This document shows positions 32,360-39,915 of a DNA stretch of 39,915 bases, in pieces. A program made the translations under genes and the position numbers. Source of the DNA: Sulfurimonas sp. (lineage in GTDB: Bacteria; Campylobacterota; Campylobacteria; Campylobacterales; Sulfurimonadaceae); contig JALSWC010000202.1 in NCBI GenBank assembly GCA_027060825.1, positions 1 through 39,915 of the forward strand, given 5' to 3'. The notes beneath the pieces are model-generated. The model saw only the letters and a program-made list of their open reading frames with translations, was not told where the DNA came from and did no database searches. Numbering within the stretch: position 1 is the first letter of the stretch; each line of letters begins with the position of its first letter.

Positions 32360-33002
32360 TACTCTTCTTCCTTATCTCTTTTATTGCCTCTGCACACATG
32401 GTAAGCCCAAACGAAGCAGTCACGCCCACAAAACTCCCATTCTCTTTTGTAACGACCTCTTCAGAAGAAAAAATCACCTTATACTTCTTTTTAAATCCTC
32501 GTTTTTTTAACTCATATCGAATTTTTGAACCAAATTTATCACCATAACTTTTCCAAATGTCATCTACTAAAATCTTTGTTGGGTCAATCCGTTTTGCACT
32601 TCCAAAAGAGGAGATAAGCTTTTTGTAACACTTCTGAGCAAGTGCAAGCTTTGCATTTCTATCATCTATGGCATCAAGCACCAAATCATAAGGCTCAAAA
32701 TCAAACGCTCTCACCCACTCTTCATCTATGCGTCTGTTTATAATCTCAACTTCAGGGTAATGTTTTTGAAGTGCCTCAACTTTTATCTCATTTTCATGCA
32801 GTTCTGAGTATATTTGACGATTTTGATTGGAAGCATCATAACTATCAAAATCAACAATAGTAATATTTTTCACACCACTTCGATAGAGGCATTCCAAACA
32901 AAATCCACCTACCCCACCAACACCAAGAAGAATAATTTTAGCATCTTCAAGCTTTTTAAAATCCTCTTGCAAAAGTAATTTTATACGGCTATATTTTGAC
33001 AT
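32352..33002 (-). CDS. ThiF/E1-like protein, TcdA type
   Basis: A 216-aa adenylating enzyme of the ThiF/MoeB/E1 fold. The nucleotide site is LLGVGGVGGFCLECL, then IVDFDSYDASNQNRQIY, the classic D-x-x-x-x-S-N-x-N-R-Q motif, and VLDAIDD. The form and C-terminal end (GVTASFGLTMCAEAIKEI) fit TcdA/CsdL, which makes cyclic t6A at position 37 of tRNAs. ATG 33002 is preferred over the TTG at 33014, which lies too close to GAGG. It follows surE by 2 nt. Confidence 0.85.
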   Translation of the reverse strand: MSKYSRIKLLLQEDFKKLEDAKIILLGVGGVGGFCLECLYRSGVKNITIVDFDSYDASNQNRQIYSELHENEIKVEALQKHYPEVEIINRRIDEEWVRAFDFEPYDLVLDAIDDRNAKLALAQKCYKKLISSFGSAKRIDPTKILVDDIWKSYGDKFGSKIRYELKKRGFKKKYKVIFSSEEVVTKENGSFVGVTASFGLTMCAEAIKEIRKKSSV

Positions 33003-33004
33003 TT

Positions 33005-33787
33005 TTAGAGCCAATCCTCTAACTTTTTCATACTTTTGTAAGCACTTAAATCAAGCATAATTGGTGTAATTGAGATATATCCATCACGAATAGCCTCATA
33101 ATCACTCATACCAGAGTTACCACTTCGTGCTTTAAAATTAAGAGGATGTAAGCCTAACCAATAATGCGCTTCACCACGAGGATTACGATGAATTTCAGAA
33201 TCATTTGCATAAATACGATAGCCAGCATAGGTGATTTTCATCTGTGCATTTGTCATTTCTGGAGGAATATTTATATTTAGAAACTCTCTATCACCTAAAG
33301 GAAAATCATCTTTTCGTATTTTTGTTACTATTTTTTTAATAGTATCACATGCTAAAGAAAAATCCCCATTTGCCTTTGTAAAATCCATTACCTGTGAAAT
33401 TGCAATAGCAGGAACACCATGCAAAACAGCTTCCATAGCACCTGCAGCCGTACCACTATAGGTAATATCTTCGCCCATATTTGAGCCACGATTGATGCCA
33501 CTCACCACTAAATCAGGCTTTTCATCTTGAAATATTGTACTCAAAGAGAGATAAACACAATCCGAGGGCGTACCATCTTCAAGTTTAAAAAAGTTCTCTT
33601 GCAAACCAACAAAACGCAGTGGCTTGGTCAAAGTCAAAGAGTGTCCACATGCTGATTTTTCATTTGCAGGGGCAACAACAACTACTGAAACATCTTCAAG
33701 TTCACAGAGTGCTTTGTGCAACTCTTGTAAACCTTTTGCATCATATCCATCATCATTCGTAATTAAAATTTTATATCTGTTTTTCAT
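33005..33787 (-). CDS. surE: 5'/3'-nucleotidase SurE
   Basis: A 260-aa survival protein SurE, a metal-dependent nucleoside monophosphate phosphatase. The active site starts at Asn11-Asp12-Asp13 (ITNDDGYDAKGL), with further ligands in APANEKSACGHSLT and VVSGINRGSNMGEDITYSGTAAGAMEAVLHGVPAIAIS, the long family signature. Length is normal. It heads a four-gene run with the ThiF-fold gene and two unknown genes. Confidence 0.96.
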   Translation of the reverse strand: MKNRYKILITNDDGYDAKGLQELHKALCELEDVSVVVVAPANEKSACGHSLTLTKPLRFVGLQENFFKLEDGTPSDCVYLSLSTIFQDEKPDLVVSGINRGSNMGEDITYSGTAAGAMEAVLHGVPAIAISQVMDFTKANGDFSLACDTIKKIVTKIRKDDFPLGDREFLNINIPPEMTNAQMKITYAGYRIYANDSEIHRNPRGEAHYWLGLHPLNFKARSGNSGMSDYEAIRDGYISITPIMLDLSAYKSMKKLEDWL

Positions 33788-33830
33788 AGCAGTATTTTAA
33801 CACATTTATTATGAATGTTGTACTTGCAAT

Positions 33831-35321
33831 TTAAAACAGATAGTTTAATTCAAAACGGTATTCGTTATATGAATCTTTGTCTATACTGCCGACACGCCTG
33901 TCTGCATTCACTAAACCAATACGCACTTTTGCATACAAACCATTTTTAAAGTTTTCGCGCAAATCTATTTGTACAACATTACTATCAGCTTGCACACCTG
34001 CTACTTGTTTTGCTGCATCAAAGTTTTGCATAGCATAACGAAGCATCGCACTAAATCCTGTTATTAGCTCTGCTTTATCAAAATCATAATTTGCTTCAAT
34101 ATCCCATGTCTTTGTATTTGCATACCAGTTGTATTGCCCCATAGCACGAGTATATCCACCTGTAGGAAATCCACGCCATGGTGCTACAATATCTGCTGCA
34201 TCTGCAACAGCAGAGTAGCCTACTTTTGCTTTTAGTGGACCTTTTTTGAGTACCAAACGCGCCATCCATATTGAACTGTTTAGCGAATTTGCATCTTTAT
34301 ACCCAAGTAAAGCCCCCCTTTTTCCAGCCAATTTTCCCTTTAAAGAAGCACCCCCAATTTTACCTCCACCATTGTCAAACTGTTGCATATATCTAGCACC
34401 AGGAGTAAGTGAGTACCCACTTCCCAAATCTATTTTATAGTTGAGTTCACCCGTCAATGACGAGATAACATCAGGAACAGCACCATAAGTTACATTTACT
34501 TTTAAATTTTTAAGAGATTTATTTTGTGCGTCAACAATAATAAGTTCATGATGTACATCTTTGCCTGCAGCTTTAAAATTTGCATAGCTTAAACCTTTAT
34601 GTACGGCAGAATCATCATTATTTCCCCACGACTCTCCTGCAGAATTTTTAAAAGTAAGTACATCATGAAAAGTGGTATGGTCACGCAATTTTTGTGCAGT
34701 AAAGTATGCAACTCTTATGCGTGTATTTGCCAACTCTTTTGTCTGAAATGTATAACCTTCAAAAGTATTTGGAATCATCTTTGTATCATTTGATTTTGTT
34801 AAAAAACTCTCAAATATTTGACGCCCAACTCTAAGTTGTGTTTTTGAATATTTATACTCAATATTTGCCTGTGCGAGTACAGCATACGACCATGCTCCAC
34901 CATTTGCAACCTGATAACGACTAATGGTATCTTTCCCTGCCTTTAAATATTTCACATCAGAAGCATCTTCTCTCAAGCATGAAAAGGGGCTACTTGTATA
35001 GTAGAGTCCAGCCTTCGCACTTAAACCTCTATAAAAGGCAGTTTGATAGATCATACTTCCACCTAAACCAAGAGCCTTATTATCTTTTGTTTTTGTTGTT
35101 TCATTCTTCCAGTCCCAAATAAAGTCATTTGCTCGTAAACGGCCGTAGAAAATCCCTTTTTTAAAAGCATCTTCAATAGTATCAGCAGATTTCGGCTTAA
35201 TGTTTATTTTCACCATCATATTGTTTTTTAGTTCACGCTTCGGTTTATTTTCACTAGCATTCGCCACCATTGACAATGCACATATTAATACCCCAACAGC
35301 ACTTAATTTTAATAATTGCAT
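33831..35321 (-). CDS. Opr-family outer-membrane porin
   Basis: A 496-aa beta-barrel protein with a signal peptide (MQLLKLSAVGVLICALSMVANA). The mature protein has many alternating amphipathic strands (RLRANDFIWDW, LRVGRQIFESFL, ANTRIRVAYFTAQ, GLYAKVRIGLVN) and a terminal aromatic residue (FELNYLF), the outer-membrane signal. It resembles the OprD/Opr-type porins common in Campylobacterota. ATG 35321 has AAGGGA at the right distance; the ORF-track start at 35342 does not. It is divergent from rho and may be regulated from the palindrome between them. The substrate is unknown. Confidence 0.85.
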   Translation of the reverse strand: MQLLKLSAVGVLICALSMVANASENKPKRELKNNMMVKINIKPKSADTIEDAFKKGIFYGRLRANDFIWDWKNETTKTKDNKALGLGGSMIYQTAFYRGLSAKAGLYYTSSPFSCLREDASDVKYLKAGKDTISRYQVANGGAWSYAVLAQANIEYKYSKTQLRVGRQIFESFLTKSNDTKMIPNTFEGYTFQTKELANTRIRVAYFTAQKLRDHTTFHDVLTFKNSAGESWGNNDDSAVHKGLSYANFKAAGKDVHHELIIVDAQNKSLKNLKVNVTYGAVPDVISSLTGELNYKIDLGSGYSLTPGARYMQQFDNGGGKIGGASLKGKLAGKRGALLGYKDANSLNSSIWMARLVLKKGPLKAKVGYSAVADAADIVAPWRGFPTGGYTRAMGQYNWYANTKTWDIEANYDFDKAELITGFSAMLRYAMQNFDAAKQVAGVQADSNVVQIDLRENFKNGLYAKVRIGLVNADRRVGSIDKDSYNEYRFELNYLF

Positions 35322-35353
35322 TTTATTCCCTTTTACCTTCATAACTTTTATTT

Positions 35354-35359
35354 ATTATA
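35354..35359 (-). promoter_or_regulatory. -10 box before the porin gene
   Basis: TATAAT on the minus strand, 33 nt before the porin ATG. No clear -35; that position lies beside the palindrome at 35384-35409. Confidence 0.5.
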
Positions 35360-35383
35360 TTAATTGTTCGCTTAAAGTAGCTA

Positions 35384-35409
35384 TTTTACAAGCATAATTG
35401 CTAGTAAAA
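35384..35409. promoter_or_regulatory. Palindrome between porin and rho
   Basis: TTTTACAAGCA and TGCTAGTAAAA are inverted with one mismatch out of 11, separated by TAAT. The site lies just upstream of the predicted porin -35 region and 11 nt before the rho -35, so it is placed like an operator for a dimeric regulator. Because it is outside both predicted transcripts it is more likely a DNA site than an RNA hairpin. Confidence 0.6.
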
Positions 35410-35420
35410 AATTCCTAAGC

Positions 35421-35450
35421 TTGACATTCGCTGTAAAGTTATTGTAAAAT
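35421..35450 (+). promoter_or_regulatory. Promoter of rho
   Basis: TTGACA, 18-nt spacer, TAAAAT. The predicted leader is about 78 nt, AT-rich and C-containing (CTTTCCTGCAACAAAATCC), which might allow autoregulation of rho as in E. coli; this is inference. Confidence 0.65.
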
Positions 35451-35534
35451 TTCACATACAAATAGATATATACTCAAAAATATATTTTAATCTTTCCTGC
35501 AACAAAATCCAAAAAAGTTAAGGCAGTTACTACT

Positions 35535-36902
35535 ATGAGCGAAAGCACTTCATCTACACAACAAGCTAAGAAAGTCCAAAAAAATCCAAAAAATAATAAC
35601 AACAGAAAAAATAACAATTCAAGAACACATACACCTGTAAAAGGTTCTAGTGTTGAAGAACTCCGTACAAAAAGTATTGGTGATCTTGTTGATATGGCAA
35701 CAAAACTTGGTGTTGAACATCCAAATGAGCTTAAACGCCAAGATGTTATTTTTGAAATTTTAAAAGCACAAACGGCACAGGGTGGGTTTATCCTCTTTAG
35801 TGGTATTTTAGAAATTATGCAAGATGGCTATGGTTTTATCCGTTCTATTGACCAAAGTTTCAATGAAAGTATTAATGATGCCTATGTCTCAAATACACAA
35901 ATAAAACGCTTTGCACTTAGAAATGGAGATGTAGTAACTGGGCAAGTAAGACCTCCTAAAGATCAAGAGCGATACTATGCACTTATTAAGATAGAAGCAG
36001 TAAATTCCCTCCCACCAGAAGAGAGTAAAAAAAGACCACTTTTTGAAAACTTAACACCACTTTATCCAACAGAACAATTCAAACTTGAGTACCGAGAAAA
36101 AGGGCTAACTGGTCGGATGATGGACCTTTTTTGCCCTATTGGAAAGGGACAGCGTGGACTTATTGTTGCACCACCAAGAAGTGGTAAAACAGAACTTTTA
36201 AAAGAAATTGCACATGGAATTACAAAAAACCATCCTGAAGTTGATTTAATGGTTCTCCTTGTTGATGAACGCCCTGAAGAGGTTACAGATATGGAGCGTT
36301 CAGTAAAAGGTGAGGTTTACAGTTCAACTTTTGATATGCCTGCAAAAAACCATGTAAAAGTGGCAGAGATGGTTATTGAAAAAGCAAAACGCCGTGTTGA
36401 GCTTGGTCGTGATGTTGTCATTTTACTTGACTCTATTACTCGTCTTGCTCGTGCCTACAACACCGTGACTCCATCAAGTGGTAAAGTGCTTTCAGGTGGT
36501 GTTGATGCAAATGCCCTTCACCGTCCTAAGCGTTTCTTTGGTGCTGCTCGTAATATTGAAAATGGTGGTAGTTTAACCATCATTGCAACGGCACTTGTAG
36601 ATACTGGAAGCCGTATGGATGAAGTTATCTTTGAAGAGTTCAAAGGTACAGGAAATATGGAAGTGGTACTTGATAGAAAAATTGCAGAGAGACGCATATT
36701 CCCTGCCATTGACATTCTAAAATCTGGTACTCGTAAAGATGAACTTCTTATCGGTCCTGAAATATTACAAAAAGTATTTATTTTACGCCAAATGCTCCAC
36801 AAACAAGATAATGAGGTAGAAGCACTTAAATTTATCTACAATACAATGGGCAAAAAAGCGACAAACGAAGAGTTTCTTTTAAGTATGAACGCAGACAAAT
36901 AA
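35535..36902 (+). CDS. rho: Transcription termination factor Rho
   Basis: A 455-aa hexameric RNA helicase that ends transcription. An Asn/Lys-rich N-terminal extension (about residues 1-35) precedes the Rho N domain and the RNA-binding cold-shock-like domain ([13 protein letters not shown]). The ATPase has Walker A ([11 protein letters not shown], about residue 215), Walker B ([16 protein letters not shown]) and the Q/R-loop regions ([28 protein letters not shown]). The Asn-rich insert is less regular than in Actinobacteria but could alter RNA binding. It is followed after 3 nt by murI. Confidence 0.97.
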   Translation: MSESTSSTQQAKKVQKNPKNNNNRKNNNSRTHTPVKGSSVEELRTKSIGDLVDMATKLGVEHPNELKRQDVIFEILKAQTAQGGFILFSGILEIMQDGYGFIRSIDQSFNESINDAYVSNTQIKRFALRNGDVVTGQVRPPKDQERYYALIKIEAVNSLPPEESKKRPLFENLTPLYPTEQFKLEYREKGLTGRMMDLFCPIGKGQRGLIVAPPRSGKTELLKEIAHGITKNHPEVDLMVLLVDERPEEVTDMERSVKGEVYSSTFDMPAKNHVKVAEMVIEKAKRRVELGRDVVILLDSITRLARAYNTVTPSSGKVLSGGVDANALHRPKRFFGAARNIENGGSLTIIATALVDTGSRMDEVIFEEFKGTGNMEVVLDRKIAERRIFPAIDILKSGTRKDELLIGPEILQKVFILRQMLHKQDNEVEALKFIYNTMGKKATNEEFLLSMNADK

Positions 36903-36905
36903 ATC

Positions 36906-37652
36906 GTGAAAGTTGGCGTATTTGATAGTGGCATAGGAGGATTAAGTGTTGTTAAATCCTTACTTGCACACAAACTCTTTGAAGAGATTATTTACTTCGG
37001 AGATACTGCTCGTGTCCCTTATGGAAGTAAAGACAAAAACACCATAATTCGCTATGGAATTGAAGCCGTAGAATTTTTCAAAAACTTCGACATTGACCTT
37101 ATTATTGTTGCTTGTAACACAGTGAGTGCGTATGCACTTACTGAGATGAGGGAGAGTGCATCTTGTCCTATTGTTGGTGTTGTAGAAGCAGGCGTTCTTG
37201 CAACAGCAAACGCAGTTACTCAAAAATCATCAAATATTTTTATTATAGGCACAAAAGCTACAATCAACTCAAAAGCCTATGAAAATAGACTCAAGGCACT
37301 TGGGTTTCATAAACTTCAAGCAAAAGCCACTCCTCTTTTTGTACCACTTGTTGAAGAGGAGATATTTGAGGGAGCTATTTTAAATGCAACTTTAGAACAT
37401 TATTTTAAAGATGTAAAAATTCCTGATGCTCTCATTCTTGGATGTACCCATTTTCCACTTATTGAGAAGCAAATACGAGACTATTTTAAAGAAAAAACAA
37501 TGCTTATTCACTCTGGCAATGCTATTGTAGAGTATTTGAAAAAGGAATTTCATCTTGAAGAGAAGTATGAAGATACTAAGCTCAAGTTTTTTGCCTCAGA
37601 AAATCCAGAAGCACTTAGAAAAACTGCACAAAGGTGGCTTTATGAAAGATAA
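36906..37652 (+). CDS. murI: Glutamate racemase
   Basis: A 248-aa racemase supplying D-glutamate for peptidoglycan. The N-terminal signature is VFDSGIGGLSVVKSL; the two catalytic Cys lie in VACNTVSAYAL and LGCTHFPL. The start is GTG, 3 nt after the rho stop. The next gene, murD, uses D-glutamate as substrate, so the pair is functionally linked. The overlap with murD is 11 nt (ATG-N5-TAA). Confidence 0.95.
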   Translation: MKVGVFDSGIGGLSVVKSLLAHKLFEEIIYFGDTARVPYGSKDKNTIIRYGIEAVEFFKNFDIDLIIVACNTVSAYALTEMRESASCPIVGVVEAGVLATANAVTQKSSNIFIIGTKATINSKAYENRLKALGFHKLQAKATPLFVPLVEEEIFEGAILNATLEHYFKDVKIPDALILGCTHFPLIEKQIRDYFKEKTMLIHSGNAIVEYLKKEFHLEEKYEDTKLKFFASENPEALRKTAQRWLYER

Positions 37653-38901
37653 AAAAAGTAAAAAAAACATTGCAATTTTTGGGTATGCAAAGACAACAAA
37701 AGCAGTTGCAACGCATTTACAAAACTGTACCTTTTATGATGATAAATGCGAAAAAGAGTATAAAGATGCAGGCAACACCATTAAGCCCTCTTCTACTTTT
37801 AAGAGTGATACTTACGATTTTGAAATCACTTCACCAGGAATTGCACCCTCAAATCCACTTATAAAAAAAGCTACAAATCTCATAAGTGAATATGATATTT
37901 TCAAAGATACTAAACCTTTTAAAATATGGATAAGTGGGACAAACGGAAAGACTACTACAACGCAGATGATGACACATCTTCTTGCAAGTAGAGGTGCAGT
38001 TGCAGGTGGAAATATAGGTACTCCATTAGGATTACTCAATCAAAATAAAGATATTTGGATACTTGAGACAAGCTCATTTACTATGCACTACACCACACAA
38101 GCAAAACCAAATATTTATGTTTTACTTCCTCTAAGCCCTGACCATTTGAGTTGGCATGGAAGTATGAAGGCGTATGAAGAAGCCAAACTCAAACCACTCG
38201 CTATGATGCAAGCAGATGATATTGCCATTATTCCTAAAAAATATGCTAACATAAGCACAAAAGCACAAATCATCACTTATGAAAGTGAGTCTGATTTAGC
38301 AAACCATTTTGACATTGATATGCAAAAAGTAAAGTTTCAAGGAGCATTTTTACTCGATGCACTCTTAGCCATGGCAGTAGAAAAATTACTATTTGAAAAA
38401 ATAGATTATACAAAAATAAATAGTTTTAAACTTGACCCACATCGGCAAGAAGAGCTTTATGATGCACAAGGCAGGCTCTGGGTAAATGATACAAAAGCAA
38501 CAAATCTGGATGCAACTATTGCTGCCGTTAAACGCTATAAAGAAAATTTTATTCACCTTATTTTAGGTGGCGATGACAAAGGCGTAGATTTACATGAACT
38601 TTTTGAATTTTTATCTCCGATGCAACTCAAAATATATGCTATCGGTTCCAATAAAGAGAGACTTATTGCACTTGCAAAAGAGTACAACATTACACATCAA
38701 AAATGTAACAATCTACTAAATGCAGTCGATGCCATAGATAAAGCACTCAAAAAAGATGAAGTAGCCCTACTCTCTCCTGCGGCTGCAAGTTTGGATGAGT
38801 TTGACTCTTACGCACAAAGAGGTAATATATTTAAAACTTCTGTAAAAACTCTTTACTACTCATCAGCACTATTTCATCAGAAACAAACTTCTTATCATTA
38901 G
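37642..38901 (+). CDS. murD: UDP-N-acetylmuramoyl-L-alanine--D-glutamate ligase
   Basis: A 419-aa Mur ligase adding D-Glu in peptidoglycan synthesis. The ATP loop is ISGTNGKTTTTQMMTHLL (about residue 105), then LETSSFTMHYT, LSPDHLSWHGSMKAYEEAK, and the C-terminal domain DPHRQEELYDAQGRLWVNDTKATNLDATIAAVKRY with LSPAAASLDEFDSYAQRGNIFK. The true start is ATG 37642 with AAGGTGG before it, not 37555. The C-terminal about 15 residues after the usual end run 71 nt into the antisense PIN toxin gene and look foreign to the family. Confidence 0.95.
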   Translation: MKDKKSKKNIAIFGYAKTTKAVATHLQNCTFYDDKCEKEYKDAGNTIKPSSTFKSDTYDFEITSPGIAPSNPLIKKATNLISEYDIFKDTKPFKIWISGTNGKTTTTQMMTHLLASRGAVAGGNIGTPLGLLNQNKDIWILETSSFTMHYTTQAKPNIYVLLPLSPDHLSWHGSMKAYEEAKLKPLAMMQADDIAIIPKKYANISTKAQIITYESESDLANHFDIDMQKVKFQGAFLLDALLAMAVEKLLFEKIDYTKINSFKLDPHRQEELYDAQGRLWVNDTKATNLDATIAAVKRYKENFIHLILGGDDKGVDLHELFEFLSPMQLKIYAIGSNKERLIALAKEYNITHQKCNNLLNAVDAIDKALKKDEVALLSPAAASLDEFDSYAQRGNIFKTSVKTLYYSSALFHQKQTSYH

Positions 38902-39259
38902 ATAATATTAAATCACAAGAAGCTTTTTTAGCAATGACATACTGAATAGTATCCTCTAAATCAGTGAATTTTTTATTTTTCTTCATAAGCTTACAACTCT
39001 CTTCTATCTCCAAGTTTGCAAATTCAACAACACTACAGAGTTCGTTCACATCAAAGATAGAGTCTAAGGCATCTATCTTCCCTTTTTTTGAAAGAACATA
39101 ATACAAAGTCGTAATAATATCGCAAGAGGTAAAAAGTTCTACATCAGTTTCTTGTAAAAATAGAGAGATTATTTCTGAACTCTCTTTGTGAAAAGCTCTT
39201 TTCTCATCATATATATCAAGAATAATATTTGCATCTAAAAAAACTTTTTTATAGTTCAC
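38831..39259 (-). CDS. PIN-domain toxin
   Basis: A 142-aa VapC-like ribonuclease. PIN acidic residues can be seen in VFLDANIILDIYD (two Asp), SCDIITTLYYVLSK, DLEDTIQYVIAKK and CDLILSNDKKFVSD. PIN toxins cut RNA, often tRNA or rRNA. The GTG start overlaps the antitoxin stop by 11 nt (GTG-N5-TAA); the longer ORF from 39295 lies inside the antitoxin gene. The 3' end is convergent with and overlaps murD by 71 nt, which suggests the module was placed directly behind murD. Confidence 0.85.
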   Translation of the reverse strand: MNYKKVFLDANIILDIYDEKRAFHKESSEIISLFLQETDVELFTSCDIITTLYYVLSKKGKIDALDSIFDVNELCSVVEFANLEIEESCKLMKKNKKFTDLEDTIQYVIAKKASCDLILSNDKKFVSDEIVLMSSKEFLQKF

Positions 39260-39488
39260 GACTAGCCTTGATGGATTGAATAGAAGTATCGCCAAGCAGA
39301 CCTGTTGCAGAACCTTTTAATCGGTTAAATGCTTGGATTCGTTTTTTTGCTTTTATCTGCTTGTAGCGATTTTCAATCATCTCTTGTACCAAAGCAGTCA
39401 TTGACTGTTTTGTATCTTTGGCTAGTTCTTCAAGATACATAGAAATCTGTTTGTCAAACACAAAATTTTTTCTTACTGTTGCTCCCAT
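39249..39488 (-). CDS. Ribbon-helix-helix antitoxin
   Basis: A 79-aa protein with a CopG/Arc-like ribbon-helix-helix domain (NFVFDKQISMYLEELAKDTKQSMTALVQEMIENRYKQI) and a basic then Gly/Ser-rich tail that should bind the PIN partner. AAAAGGAT lies 6 nt before the ATG. Upstream, ATGTAT is directly repeated with a 14-nt period (39503 and 39517), which could be a binding site for autorepression. Confidence 0.82.
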   Translation of the reverse strand: MGATVRKNFVFDKQISMYLEELAKDTKQSMTALVQEMIENRYKQIKAKKRIQAFNRLKGSATGLLGDTSIQSIKASREL

Positions 39489-39502
39489 ATGTTATCCTTT
39501 TT

Positions 39503-39522
39503 ATGTATATTTTATTATGTAT
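39503..39522. repeat. ATGTAT direct repeats upstream of the RHH antitoxin
   Basis: Two copies of ATGTAT (read on the plus strand) start 14 nt apart, 15-34 nt upstream of the antitoxin ATG and close to AT-rich -10 candidates. RHH antitoxins often bind short repeats at their own promoter. The region is AT-rich, so chance is possible. Confidence 0.35.
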
Positions 39523-39584
39523 TAATTTTACCATATTTATACACTATTATCAAATCTTTATTTTTTTGAGGGGTATTTTTAACT

Positions 39585-39618
39585 ATTACTATGCTTAAGT
39601 TTGGTTTAGGATAGTAAT
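39585..39618. repeat. Long dyad upstream of dnaX
   Basis: ATTACTAT and ATAGTAAT form perfect 8-bp arms; inside them CTTAA and TTTAG extend the pairing with one mismatch, leaving a 6-nt centre. No T-run follows on either strand, so it is not a normal terminator. It lies about 60 nt before the dnaX start and could be an operator or a structured boundary. Confidence 0.5.
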
Positions 39619-39677
39619 AATAATATTTTAACGCATAAAATGCTAAAATTACTACAATAAAACAAGGGAGACGACAC

Positions 39678-39915
39678 TTGCAAGAAGCACATGAAGTATT
39701 GGCTAGAAAATACCGCCCGACTAATTTTGATGAACTCATTGGGCAAGAGACCATAGCACAAACACTCTCTTTAGCACTTGATGCAAATAGGCTCTCTCAT
39801 GCCTACCTTTTTTCAGGACTTCGAGGAAGTGGAAAAACCTCTACTGCTCGTATTTTTGCAAAGGCACTCATCTGTGAAGAGGGGGTAAGCCACTTACCTT
39901 GCGATAAATGTTCTA
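39678..39915 (+). CDS. dnaX: DNA polymerase III subunit gamma/tau, 5' part
   Basis: The gene starts at TTG 39678 with a strong ribosome site (AAGGGAG, 7 nt before) and runs off the right edge; about 79 residues are visible. It opens with the typical LARKYRPTNFDELIGQETIAQTL, then the Walker A GLRGSGKTSTARIFAKAL, and the first two zinc Cys (PCDKC). DnaX forms the clamp-loader core. The ORF track missed it because it is open at the end. The upstream ATG at 39691 is in another frame. Confidence 0.95.
   Translation, partial: MQEAHEVLARKYRPTNFDELIGQETIAQTLSLALDANRLSHAYLFSGLRGSGKTSTARIFAKALICEEGVSHLPCDKCS

Noticed and set aside
39515-39754. 79-aa minus-strand ORF over the dnaX start
   Set aside because: Overlaps the strongly supported dnaX start and intergenic sequence; no family features.

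Overview
This is an AT-rich, gene-dense stretch of a bacterial chromosome. The gene set points to a free-living member of the Campylobacterota (former Epsilonproteobacteria), most like Sulfurimonas or a close relative. The pointers are a CheV / CheA-CheY fusion / CheW cluster, an Mla/MCE transporter with a STAS domain fused to its permease (the IamA/IamB arrangement of Campylobacter), two LPP20-type lipoproteins, an Opr-type porin, and compact operons with many start/stop overlaps. Genus is inferred from gene content only.

Layout. 1-1.5 kb: 3' end of hemE overlapping a radical SAM gene. 1.6-2.2 kb: RelB/DinJ-YafQ-type toxin-antitoxin pair with a perfect operator palindrome. 2.35-2.53 kb: tRNA-Asn and tRNA-Met on the minus strand. 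2.7-4.7 kb: groES-groEL with promoter and terminator, followed by two tandem 53-nt structured repeats. 5.1-8.4 kb (minus): pyrC, response regulator, histidine kinase, exbB, exbD as one run. 8.5-10.9 kb (minus): phosphomannomutase/phosphoglucomutase, an unusual lipoprotein, and a small membrane protein whose ribosome site lies in a hairpin. 11.2 kb: cold-shock gene with a structured leader. 11.5-14.6 kb (minus): pta-ackA. 14.7-17.6 kb: SEC-C protein, MltC-like transglycosylase, LPP20 lipoprotein pair, GNAT acetyltransferase. 17.7-20.9 kb (plus): ABC-F ATPase (YbiT type), DUF5718-like protein, SUI1/YciH-like factor, unknown protein.

20.9-31.7 kb (minus) is an almost gapless 11-gene run: greA, argC, lpxH-like, cheV, cheAY, cheW, STAS-mlaE, mlaF, mlaD, auxiliary lipoprotein, aminopeptidase P. 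31.7-33.8 kb (minus): surE, ThiF-fold protein, two unknown genes. 33.8-38.9 kb: porin divergent from rho-murI-murD across a region holding a long palindrome. 38.8-39.5 kb (minus): RHH/PIN toxin-antitoxin pair abutting murD. 39.7 kb to the end: start of dnaX.

Most genes are housekeeping. The most unusual signals are small: seven gene junctions share the same 11-nt overlap form (NTG-N5-TAA); the 53-nt repeats show compensatory changes; a perfect 11-bp hairpin buries a Shine-Dalgarno site; and clear dyads lie upstream of the relB-type antitoxin, groES, rho/porin and dnaX. I did not find a CRISPR array, prophage, intact transposase or obvious defence island. The two toxin-antitoxin loci are the only clear accessory genes. 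The best candidates for undescribed biology are the YbiT/DUF5718/SUI1 cluster and the 53-nt structured repeats.
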